Made by a program: the position numbers and the translations under genes | In this document: in pieces, positions 18,113 to 26,704 of the stretch | How positions within the stretch are numbered: position 1 is the first letter of the stretch | Layout: every line of letters starts with the position of its first letter | From: Planctomycetota bacterium | GTDB taxonomy: Bacteria > Planctomycetota > UBA1135 > UBA2386 | Assembly: GCA_028281765.1 (NCBI GenBank) | Contig: JANQJF010000035.1 | Coordinates: 1 to 59,142, forward strand | Reading direction: 5' to 3' | DNA length: 59,142 nt | Notes under the pieces: model-generated | Told to the model about the DNA's origin: nothing | The model's input: only the letters and a program-made list of their open reading frames with translations | The model's database searches: none

Positions 18113-18327
18113 CGAGTTCCTTTTACCGAAGTGCCTGAGCACACCGCCATCATAGGCGATGAGCAGCCGGGTCGGGTCCCCCATTCCCGAGCGCCGGGAG
18201 TCGCGCAGCCTGGTAAACCGCCGCATCGCCTCAGTTCTGTCCGAAATTCTTCTCCGCTCGGGAGGCCGCGCGACGGTTGGGAGGGAGTCGAATCGGACGC
18301 TGAGCTGCTACGATCGCCTCTCTGCGA

Positions 18328-19560
18328 ATGCACCGAATCTCGACACATCATCGCGCTCTGTCTTCGATCGCCGCGGTCGTAGCGCTCATCCCGTCTGCAC
18401 CGCGCGCACAGACCGAATCCCGACCGACGCCGCTCCCGCGCATCGATGCCCTCGCGCCGCTGGATCCCGAACAGGGCGACGACGGGCCGCGCGTGCCGGG
18501 CTGGACGTTCGAGTCGATCGGCTACGCCCGCGACGTCGGGAACAAGCGAATCGTGCGCGTCGGACCCGAAGGAGACGCCGAACTGCAGACCCCGAAGAAG
18601 GGTGACGGTGTCGAACTCGTCGGTGCGTCTCTGACCGCGCGCGGCGACCTCGTCTCGGACGCGTTCTCGCTCGAGCCGTACCGCTGGATCGAAGTCGACG
18701 TGGAATACGAGATCGTGTCCGGATCGCCGATGGCGTTCCTCGGCCTGCGTCCGACAGACGACCGCCGTATCGTCGACGTCGAGTTCGTGCCGTCGAAGAA
18801 GGGCCGCACGCGCTCCGCGACCGTCCGCGTGCACTCGAGCAACCACCAAGGTCCGTACTCGCTCAGTCTGAGCGTCGGCGGCGAGGGTCGCGTGCGGTGG
18901 ACGTCCGTGACCGCGCGCGAAGCGGGCGAGTTCGCGCGGCCGAAGCGGCCACTCTGCGTGATCGACATTCGCAGCGCGAATGCGAAGCTCGCGCCGGGTG
19001 AGAACTTCCCGCGCGTCGCGGACCTGTTCGGGTTCCCGTCGATCGAATACTTGCACTACAGCGAGTTCGACTCGGACAAGCTCGAGGAGATCGATCCGGC
19101 GCTGATCGTTTTGCCCGGTCTCTGGTCGAGCAAGGGACTCGACCACACGGCGATGGACGCCGCCGTGCTCGGCGCCGCGAAGTCCACGGCGCCAATCGTC
19201 GGTGTGTGCCTCGGTCACCAGGTCCTCGCGCGCGCGCACGGCGCAAAGCTACGGCGTGGCGAACGCGAGTGGGGCCCGACCGAAGTAGAGATCAAGAAGC
19301 GCGACCCGTTGTTCGCGGGATTGCCGCGGGGCAAGACCTTCGTGAACTCCGAGTCCCATCGGTTCGAAGTCACGAAGCCGGTCGGGAAGATGCAGATCAT
19401 CGCCTCGTCCGCCGGCTGCGAGACGCAGGTCTTCCGCTATCGGGGCAAGCCTTGGTACACGTTCCAGGGCCACATCGAACGCGGCTGGGACGTCGCGTCC
19501 CCCGAAGCCGTCGTGCTGTGGAAGAACATGCTGCGCCGTTGGAACATCGTGAAGTCCTGA
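18328..19560 (+). CDS. Secreted protein with class I glutamine amidotransferase-like domain
   Basis: The N-terminus (AAVVALIPSAPRAQ) looks like a signal peptide. Residues about 55-200 form a beta-sandwich-like region (WIEVDVEYEIVSGSPMAF, then GRVRWTSVTAREAG) similar to carbohydrate-binding or sortase-neighbour folds. Residues 205-405 form a GATase1 domain with nucleophile Cys294 in VGVCLGHQ, and His382 and Glu384 in FQGHIE, so the full catalytic triad is present. GATase1 proteins are normally cytoplasmic parts of synthetases, so export is unusual; a gamma-glutamyl hydrolase- or peptidase-like role is possible. It is 76 bases from the acyltransferase gene on the same strand. Confidence 0.82.
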   Translation: MHRISTHHRALSSIAAVVALIPSAPRAQTESRPTPLPRIDALAPLDPEQGDDGPRVPGWTFESIGYARDVGNKRIVRVGPEGDAELQTPKKGDGVELVGASLTARGDLVSDAFSLEPYRWIEVDVEYEIVSGSPMAFLGLRPTDDRRIVDVEFVPSKKGRTRSATVRVHSSNHQGPYSLSLSVGGEGRVRWTSVTAREAGEFARPKRPLCVIDIRSANAKLAPGENFPRVADLFGFPSIEYLHYSEFDSDKLEEIDPALIVLPGLWSSKGLDHTAMDAAVLGAAKSTAPIVGVCLGHQVLARAHGAKLRRGEREWGPTEVEIKKRDPLFAGLPRGKTFVNSESHRFEVTKPVGKMQIIASSAGCETQVFRYRGKPWYTFQGHIERGWDVASPEAVVLWKNMLRRWNIVKS

Positions 19561-19636
19561 GGGACGCCTCGCGAACTCCGCGGCCCCGTCCGCATCGCTG
19601 GTATCCCCGACCGGGAACCGTACGATTCCGCCTCGC

Positions 19637-20521
19637 GTGAACCGTCCCACGGCCCGGATCCTGATGAATGGCGTGCTGCTGCTCGCACGCGTGCAAGCGC
19701 GCATCTTCCCTGGCTCCTGGCTGTATGCGATGGGACGCTTCAGCGCGCGGCAGATCGTCCGCTTCTCGAGTGGCGTACGGGAATCGGTGATGGCGAACGG
19801 GCGCCGATTGCTCGGTGCAAACGCGACCGAGGAACGGCTGCAGAGCTTCGCGGTCGACGTCGTGACGAACTTCACGAGGTTCTTCATCGGCATGCTGCGC
19901 GCGCCGCGGGACTACCCGAGTCGTGAGGTCCTCCTCGAAACGATGCAGGGTCGCGAGCACGGCGAGCACGTGCTCGGTCTCGGTCGAGGTGCAATCTGCG
20001 TGACGCTGCACCTCGGGAACTACGAGCTCGGAGCCCTTCTCGCGGAGCGGTTCCAGCCGGCCGCAATCGTGTATCGCCCGGACCCGTTCCACCTCGTCGA
20101 GCGGCTGCGGTCCAAGACGCGCGACTTCGCGGACGTCGGGGAGATCACGACGGACCGGATGATGTTCGGAGTCGAGGTGCTCGATCTCCTGCGCCGAGGC
20201 GGCGCCGCGTTTGTCGCGGGCGACATCGGGTTCGCCGGGGAAGCGGTCGGGGACGAGCAGCCGTTCTTCGGCGGCCGGGCGAGGTTCCACTCCTGGCCCG
20301 CGCGCCTCAGCGTCTCCAGCGGCGCACCGATCCTGCTGTGCTTCGCGCCGTATGACGAGGAGATGGGCATGCATCGCATCGTGCTCGAGCCTCCGATCCT
20401 TCCGGAAGAGTTTGGCAATGATGCGGACGCAATCACGCACGCGATGGTTCAGGTCTTCGAACGCCACCTGCAGCGACACCCCGAGCAGTGGTTGATTCTC
20501 CATCGGTATTGGGTCGAGTGA
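19637..20521 (+). CDS. Lipid A biosynthesis-type acyltransferase (LpxL/HtrB family)
   Basis: 294 residues from a GTG start. The family's HX4E motif is present as HLGNYE (His125-Glu130), followed by the RPDPFHLVERLRSKTRDF region and a GD(I)GFAGEAV segment that aligns with the second conserved block. The family transfers secondary acyl chains to lipid A or related glycolipids at the inner membrane, which supports a Gram-negative envelope. It is slightly shorter than E. coli LpxL. The stop is 4 bases before the P450 start, so the two are translationally coupled, which suggests both act on one lipid product. Confidence 0.88.
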   Translation: MNRPTARILMNGVLLLARVQARIFPGSWLYAMGRFSARQIVRFSSGVRESVMANGRRLLGANATEERLQSFAVDVVTNFTRFFIGMLRAPRDYPSREVLLETMQGREHGEHVLGLGRGAICVTLHLGNYELGALLAERFQPAAIVYRPDPFHLVERLRSKTRDFADVGEITTDRMMFGVEVLDLLRRGGAAFVAGDIGFAGEAVGDEQPFFGGRARFHSWPARLSVSSGAPILLCFAPYDEEMGMHRIVLEPPILPEEFGNDADAITHAMVQVFERHLQRHPEQWLILHRYWVE

Positions 20522-20525
20522 CGGC

Positions 20526-21853
20526 ATGACACTCGTCAGCACACCGACATCGGCGACGGTTCCACCGGGGCCGAACGGCCTGCCGCTGGTCGGTGTGTTG
20601 CCCAAGATCTGGCGGGATCCGCTCGGCTTCTTCACGGAAGTCGCGTCCGAGTACGGGGGTGTCACGCGCTTCGGCAACCGCAAGTTCACGCTGTATCTCC
20701 TGAGTGACCCCGCAGCGATCGGTCACGTGCTGCAGGACCACTCGCAGAACTACTGGAAAGGAGACGGACTCGCGGCAGCGCGCACGGTCATGGGCAGCGC
20801 CTCGCGACGAGCCACGGCGAACTCTGGCGACGACAGCGACGCCTCATGCAGCCGGTGTTTCGCAGTTCGCGTCTTGCGAGCATGGCGCCGATCCTCGATG
20901 CCGCATGCGAGACGCTGTTCGAGCAGTGGCAAGCGGCCGCGCGCGCAGGCGAGGTGCGCAACGTGCTGCGAGATGCGTCGGCGCTCGCACAGACCGTGAT
21001 CTTCCGCGGTCTGTTCAGCCGCGACGTCGACGACCTCGACACGCGCGCACTCGGCCAGGCGCTCGAAGTCGCCAACGACTTCATCCATCGTTCCGCGTGG
21101 TCGATGGTCAAGCTGCCCGACTCGATCCCGACACCGAGTCGGGTGCGCTTCCGTCGGGCGATGCGGACACTCGACACGATCGTCTACGACCTCATCGCGG
21201 CGCGTCGCGCACGTTCCAGCGAAGAAGGCGACCTGCTCGGGCGGCTGGTCGCGGCTCGCGACAACGAAACCGGCGCGTGCATGACCGACGAACAGGTGCG
21301 GGACGAAGTCATGACGACGTTCGTCGCGGGCCACGACACGACGGCAGCCGCATTGGCGTGGGCGTTCTGGATCTTCGCGAACGAACCGCAGGCGCTCGCG
21401 CGTCTCGCGGGAGTCGATCCCGACGACGCAGCACTCGGCCGCACGGTTCAGGAAGTCCTACGACTCTACCCACCGGGCTGGATCATGGTGCGCACCCCGC
21501 ACCGAGACGACGTCGTGTGCGGCTACGAAGTTCCGGCCGGCGCGCCGCTCCTGATCAGTCCGTGGGTCGTGCATCGCAGCCCGACGTGGTGGGACGAACC
21601 GGAGCGCTTCGATCCTGACAGGTTTCTCCCGGATCGAGTCGCGCAACGGCCGAAGTTCGCCTACTTCCCCTACGGCGGCGGAGCACGCGTGTGCATCGGG
21701 CAGGGACTGGCCGATCGCATCCTGCGACACGTGATCGCAGGCGTGGCATCGCGCTACGTGTTGGAGCGCGGCCGCAACCAAGTCGTCGTGCCGGAGCCGA
21801 AGACGACGCTGCAGCCGCGAGGCGGGGTGCGCCTGCGAATTCGCGCACGGTAG
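20526..21853 (+). pseudogene. Cytochrome P450 broken by a single-base frameshift
   Basis: The N-terminal part (20526 to about 20800; GPNGLPLVGVLPKIWRDPLG, HVLQDHSQNYWKG) and the C-terminal part (about 20801-21853) are in different frames. Just after the junction the second frame reads SHGELWRRQRRLMQPVF, the normal P450 C-helix, so the parts were one gene. Restoring one G or C near 20799 (AGCGCCTC to AGCGGCCTC) joins them. Downstream the I-helix AGHDTT, the EVLR of ExxR, and the heme loop FPYGGGARVCIG (Cys codon at 21692) are intact. It is thus either a very recent pseudogene or a sequencing/assembly error; a programmed frameshift is less likely because no slippery run is seen. It follows the acyltransferase gene by 4 bases. 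Confidence 0.9.
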
Positions 21854-21956
21854 TCACGGAGAACGTGGCAAGAGTATTCCACCCTCGTCAGCCGCCCAGC
21901 TCGTCGTCGTCTGTCCGGATCCCCGATCCACGCGCAACGCGTGCTATCGTCACCAC

Positions 21957-23327
21957 ATGAACAAGTCGATCGCAGCGATCGTCGCGCTGCTCGCATCGGG
22001 CGATTCGTTTGCGCAGTCCCCCGTCGCGATCGCACGGGGGCGCTACGCCTTCGATTCGGAAGGCCACGTGGTCCGGTCGGGCGTCGCGGGGAAGTCGCGC
22101 CGTGTCGTCGGCGATCTACGCGGATCAAACGACGCCCTTCACTCCGTCGAGGACTGCCTGCGAGTAGAGCCACTCGTACTCTGCACCCTGTTCCATTGCG
22201 GGGAGCTGACTCTCGCCGAGTGCATCGACGACGAGTTCGCCAAGCAAACCGAGATCTGTAGCGACATGCGATCAATCCACGGTCTCGTGTGTCGAACTCC
22301 CGGCCCGTGGCCCGGCGAGCTTCACCGTGCGATCGCGATCGCGACGGCTCGACGCAACGACGTCTTTGCAGCCGCCCCGTACATCGGGAGTATCGTCGAA
22401 GATGTCACCAATCCTCTGGTGGCTCGGCTCGCCGCGAGCCGGGCGGTCCGGACACTCTTGCCGGGCGACTGGCCGCTCGAGAACGAACCTGCCGCACAAT
22501 CACGAATCGACAAGGCGATCCTCTGCCCGTTCGAACCCGATCTGGTCTGCAGCATCCGACCGGAACAACTGCCGGCGGAGCGCTTCGTGCGGCGCGGTCT
22601 GGAGCGGAAGTGGAACAACTGGTTCCAGCACGAGCTTCTGCGCTCGGGTGCCTCGCTCAGCCCAGGGCAAGCGCTGGGCGTCGCACTCGCCGCCGAAGTG
22701 CCGCGGTTCTTGCCGTACGAACTGGCGCGCCGATTCGGCAACTGGCGAGTCGAGAGTGCTGCGCTCGCCCTTCGGTTCGAGCCATCGAAGACTCTCATGA
22801 TGGCCAGGGTCCGCGGCAACTTCGACACGGCACGAATCACCGGCGCGCTCCACGAATATCGCCACCCCGACGGCGACGGCCGCTTCGCGCTCCTCGGTGT
22901 CGACGTCCGCGTTTCTTCCTCGCTGATCGAAATCGTGAGCCACGGCCTGCCCGCCGGCGGCCGACATCGCGTGCAGCTCGACGACTCCCCCGCCTTCCTC
23001 CGCGCCAATCGACGCGCGTTGGGCGAACTGAGTCTCGCAGACGCGAGCTCACTTCAACTCGAAGTCACCGACGGTCGGGCCCGCAGCGTCGTCGAGTTCG
23101 ACGACATCGTCGAGGCCAGCGCGTTCGTCGACGCGGTGCGCGCCTCGTTGCAAGACCCAGACGACGACCGCGAACGGGGACCGTTCGCAGTCCGCAGGAA
23201 CACGGTCCGCCAGCGCATTCGGAACGGCATCGAGATAGAACGCGAAGGCAGTCGCGTCGAGATGGCGTGTGCACTCGACGCGGGAATGGTCGGGGATCTG
23301 GCTCAGTTCACGCGCAGGGAACTCTGA
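21957..23327 (+). CDS. Secreted protein of unknown function
   Basis: 456 residues with a short signal peptide (MNKSIAAIVALLASGDSFAQ). Residues 25-110 are Cys-containing (CLRVEP, CTLFHC, CIDD, CSDM, CRTPG), possibly disulfide-bonded. A helical region with repeated Ala/Arg-rich segments (LVARLAASRAVRTLLPGDWPL) follows. The C-terminal ~150 residues alternate strands and helices (FDTARITGALHEY, LQLEVTDGRARSVVEFDDIVEASAFVDAVR). No family was recognised and no catalytic residue is apparent. It is a single gene with its own promoter region, since 103 bases separate it from the P450. Confidence 0.75.
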   Translation: MNKSIAAIVALLASGDSFAQSPVAIARGRYAFDSEGHVVRSGVAGKSRRVVGDLRGSNDALHSVEDCLRVEPLVLCTLFHCGELTLAECIDDEFAKQTEICSDMRSIHGLVCRTPGPWPGELHRAIAIATARRNDVFAAAPYIGSIVEDVTNPLVARLAASRAVRTLLPGDWPLENEPAAQSRIDKAILCPFEPDLVCSIRPEQLPAERFVRRGLERKWNNWFQHELLRSGASLSPGQALGVALAAEVPRFLPYELARRFGNWRVESAALALRFEPSKTLMMARVRGNFDTARITGALHEYRHPDGDGRFALLGVDVRVSSSLIEIVSHGLPAGGRHRVQLDDSPAFLRANRRALGELSLADASSLQLEVTDGRARSVVEFDDIVEASAFVDAVRASLQDPDDDRERGPFAVRRNTVRQRIRNGIEIEREGSRVEMACALDAGMVGDLAQFTRREL

Positions 23328-23550
23328 GTCGTCGGGACCTGCAGTCGGCTCCGTGGTGGACATGGTCCGGCTCACGCGTATCAGGGAATACTTCGTTCGT
23401 TTCGACCCGCTGGTCGCGACCGACGATCGGGCGACTTCGTCGTCGACGGCTGCATCCCGCTTGGCTGATCGCCGAGATGTCGGACCGTCCGTCGCCGGAC
23501 GAATCCTGAATTCTCCGCGGTGAATCCGCATCCCGTATCGTCAGTCCTGT

Positions 23551-26500
23551 GTGAGCCCAACCGACGACCCCAAGCCCCGCGAAGACGACTTCGTCCGCCA
23601 TGGCGAATCCATGAGTCGGTTGGCACGCGGGTTGCTCGACGACCCGACGCTCGCCGAAGACGTCGTGCAGCACGCGTTCGTCTCCGCGCTCGAGAATCCG
23701 CCGCACTCGCGACGGCTGCTGCCGGCCTGGCTGCACCGGGTGGTGCGCAATCGCGCGATCGACGAGGGCCGGATGGAGAGTCGTCGACGCGAGCGCGAGC
23801 GGGCGGCGGCACGGCAGCGCTCGGAAACCGAACAGGACGTCGAACGCCAGCTCGACGTGCAGCAGCGCTGCTTCGACGCGGTGCGATCGCTGCGAGAGCC
23901 GTATCGCACCGCGATCGTGTTGCGCTTCTACGAAGGGCTTCCGCCGCGCAAGATCGCGCGGCGGCTGGACGTTCCGGTCAAGACGATCAACAGTCGGATC
24001 ACTCGCGGTCTCGCGTTCCTGCGCGAAACGCTGGATCGCACGGAGCCGCCATCCGGCGAAGGCAACTGGCGTCTCGCGCTCGTTCCGATCGCCACGAGCT
24101 CGCCATGGAGAGCCTTGCCAGCCGCAAGAGCCACGCTCGAAGGAGTCGCCGCCATGAACGCGAAACACATCGCGATCGCACTCGTCACCGCGATCTGCCT
24201 CGTCGGCGTGTGGCGAGGACTCGTATGGTCTGAGTCCGAGACACAAACGACGATCGTGGCCGACTCGCCCGAGGACGCGGAAACGAAGGACGGACTCGAC
24301 AGGGAGCCACCACCAGACTCGGACTCCGATACCGTACGCCAGGTTCTCGACACGTCGCAACCGATCGCGGCCGAGCACGGCGCGTTGACGATCACCGCAC
24401 GCTGGGCAAGCGACGGGACGCCCGCATCGGAGGTCGGCATCATCGTTCTCGCAAAGAACGATCCGGACCAGGCGCGCAACCAGATGCGAATCGTCACGGA
24501 TTCGTCAGGCCGTGCGCACCTGACCCGAGTGTTCGCCGGATCCGTCTCGATCGAGTCGGACTTCGGCGGCAGCACATCCGGAACCGTGCGCGCCGGCACC
24601 GACAACGACATCCGATTCGAGATCCCAGTGGGACTTCCGGTGACGGGTCGCGTCGAGGACGCGCAAGGCGCGCCGGTCGCGGGCGCCGGCATCTGGCTGA
24701 CGAGCCGCCGCGCCGACTGGCTCGGCGGTCGAGTCGTCACGACGACGGGCCTCGACGGCACGTTCCACCTGAAATCCGTCCAGCCGCTCGAGTCGCTCGG
24801 CGCGTGCGCGGACGGCTTCGCACCATCACGACTCGTCGACCTCGAACGCGTCGACACGAGCTCGCACCCGGTGGAAATCCGGCTCGTGCTCGATCGTGAG
24901 GGATGCGGCGTGTTCGGCCGAGTCACCGGTCCTGACGGCACACCTATCGACGGCGCGGTCGTCGCGATCGGGCGTTCCCGTGAGATCACGGAACGGCTGC
25001 TCGACTCGACCAAGGAAGAGCGCTGGACGCCGCGAGTCTTGCACACCGACCGCGCGGGCACGTTCTCTTGCAACAGCCTCGCGCCGGGTCCGATCCGCGT
25101 GACGATCCGCGCCGATGGCTACGCGATCTGGAGCAGCTCGAAGGTCTGCGCCGCGGGGGACACCGTCTCGTTCGAAGCCGTGCTCGCGCGCGGCGGCCGC
25201 GTCTACGGCCGCGTCACGGACGCCAACGGTTCCCCAGTCGCGGGTGCGCGCATCGGCGTGCTGCGCGCGCCGTTCACCGGGATCGCGGTCGAGCACGGTC
25301 CGTGGGCCCGGTTCGACTCGAACCCTTTCCCGCGGCCTACGACCGAGTCCGCGGCGGACGGTCGCTACGAATTGAACTGGCTGCCGAATGGCGAGCTCCA
25401 CGTGTACGCATCGAAGGGCTCCAGGATCTGGCACGAAGAGAAGGACGCTTTCGAGGGCTCCGCGGAGCACACTCTGTGGATCGACGAGGGTGCGTCTCGG
25501 GCGTGGAATCCAAGCCTCTCGCTGGGTCGCATGATCCGCGGCCACGTCGCGCACGCGGACGGACGTACGATGGACGGGGCGTGGCTGGTCTTGGCGAGGC
25601 CCGAGTCCAAGGACGCGATGCCGCGGTACACGGTCACCGACGACCACGGCGAGTTTCGCTTCCCGCTGTGTGACGACACGCCCTACCGGCTCGAGGTATC
25701 CGGCGGCGAGGAGAACCCGTTCCGCGGCTCGCTCGAACGCGTGTATCCCGACGCCGCGCCGGTGACCTTGACCCTCCAATCAACGAAACCGACCAAGCCC
25801 TCCACGGGGACGATGCGCGCACGCATCGACGACCGCGGCGGTCGCCTCGAACGCGCGGACGCGCTACGCGCGCTCGTGCTCTCGGAGGAGAACGTCTTCC
25901 ACGAAGTCGCCGTCGAGGGCGATCACCTGCATGCCGAGCTGCCCGCCGGCCGACATCGCCTGCACGTCTACTCCTTCGAAACGCCGATCTACATCAGTGA
26001 TCTCTTCGAGATCGAGGCGGACGCAGAGCACGATCTCGGCACGATCGAAACGGGTCGTCCCGGCAGCGTTCGCGTGAACTGTGTTGGCGCGAAGCCGACC
26101 GACGGCCGGGCCTACTTGGTCCGCGCCGACGGTCGCTTCGGCGCCGACCTGACGTGGACCGGCGAATGGTTCGAGGCCGACAACGTGTCGCCGGGCAAGT
26201 ACACGATCCAAGCCAGCGGCACCGACGTGTTCGCATACCGCCAGCCGATCGAAGTCGCCGCCGGCGCGCTCTCGACGTTCGATGTCGAGTTCACGACGGC
26301 ACGGCGTGTCCGCCTTTCGATCACGATCGACGAGACCGTTCAGTCGTGGAAGAAGCTGCACATCCGGGTGCGCGACGCGGACGATCGCACGTGCTGGGAG
26401 CTGGCGCAGCCCTACCTGGCCGGCCTACGGAATCCGTACGTGCAGAGCGTGACGCTGCCCCTCGGCGGCGGCACGCTCGAAGCGCGGCTCGACGGCGGTG

Positions 26501-26574
26501 CATCGTGCGGGCAGGAGTACTCGATCGACGCGTCGACCGATCCCGGCCAGCGGATCTCGGTCACGGTGCGCTGA
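23551..26574 (+). CDS. ECF sigma factor fused to a membrane segment and extracytoplasmic carboxypeptidase-regulatory-like repeats
   Basis: From GTG 23551, residues 15-80 are sigma region 2 (LAEDVVQHAFVSALE, LPAWLHRVVRNRAIDEG) and about 125-165 region 4 (LREPYRTAIVLRFYEGLPPRKIA). After a linker there is a transmembrane helix (about 207-226, IAIALVTAICLVGVW), then about 780 extracytoplasmic residues with several CarboxypepD_reg-like beta-sandwich repeats (VTGRVEDAQGAPVAGAGIWL, VFGRVTGPDGTPIDGAVV, VYGRVTDANGSPVAGARI). Such fusions should tether sigma to the membrane until the outer part is triggered. An in-frame ATG at 24154 with AAGGAG 8 bases before it could start a second product consisting of the membrane and extracytoplasmic part alone. 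Fused ECF factors are known in planctomycetes; this exact product is not one I recognise. Confidence 0.88.
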   Translation: MSPTDDPKPREDDFVRHGESMSRLARGLLDDPTLAEDVVQHAFVSALENPPHSRRLLPAWLHRVVRNRAIDEGRMESRRRERERAAARQRSETEQDVERQLDVQQRCFDAVRSLREPYRTAIVLRFYEGLPPRKIARRLDVPVKTINSRITRGLAFLRETLDRTEPPSGEGNWRLALVPIATSSPWRALPAARATLEGVAAMNAKHIAIALVTAICLVGVWRGLVWSESETQTTIVADSPEDAETKDGLDREPPPDSDSDTVRQVLDTSQPIAAEHGALTITARWASDGTPASEVGIIVLAKNDPDQARNQMRIVTDSSGRAHLTRVFAGSVSIESDFGGSTSGTVRAGTDNDIRFEIPVGLPVTGRVEDAQGAPVAGAGIWLTSRRADWLGGRVVTTTGLDGTFHLKSVQPLESLGACADGFAPSRLVDLERVDTSSHPVEIRLVLDREGCGVFGRVTGPDGTPIDGAVVAIGRSREITERLLDSTKEERWTPRVLHTDRAGTFSCNSLAPGPIRVTIRADGYAIWSSSKVCAAGDTVSFEAVLARGGRVYGRVTDANGSPVAGARIGVLRAPFTGIAVEHGPWARFDSNPFPRPTTESAADGRYELNWLPNGELHVYASKGSRIWHEEKDAFEGSAEHTLWIDEGASRAWNPSLSLGRMIRGHVAHADGRTMDGAWLVLARPESKDAMPRYTVTDDHGEFRFPLCDDTPYRLEVSGGEENPFRGSLERVYPDAAPVTLTLQSTKPTKPSTGTMRARIDDRGGRLERADALRALVLSEENVFHEVAVEGDHLHAELPAGRHRLHVYSFETPIYISDLFEIEADAEHDLGTIETGRPGSVRVNCVGAKPTDGRAYLVRADGRFGADLTWTGEWFEADNVSPGKYTIQASGTDVFAYRQPIEVAAGALSTFDVEFTTARRVRLSITIDETVQSWKKLHIRVRDADDRTCWELAQPYLAGLRNPYVQSVTLPLGGGTLEARLDGGASCGQEYSIDASTDPGQRISVTVR

Positions 26575-26601
26575 CCTGAGACACCGTACGCTGACCTGAG
26601 A
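26569..26601 (+). repeat. 20-bp direct repeat at the end of the sigma-fusion gene
   Basis: The 13-base string CGCTGACCTGAGA occurs at 26569-26581 and again at 26589-26601, exactly 20 bases apart; the first copy contains the TGA stop codon. It may be a replication slippage product or a paired binding site; no function is evident. Confidence 0.6.
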
Positions 26602-26704
26602 TCGGCGCCGACAGGGGTAGTTTTCCGGAGCTCGGCCGAGCGGGCACCAAGTTTCGTCTATAGTTCCGTGAGGAAGGACTACCGCGGCATTTGGAGAGCC
26701 CGCC

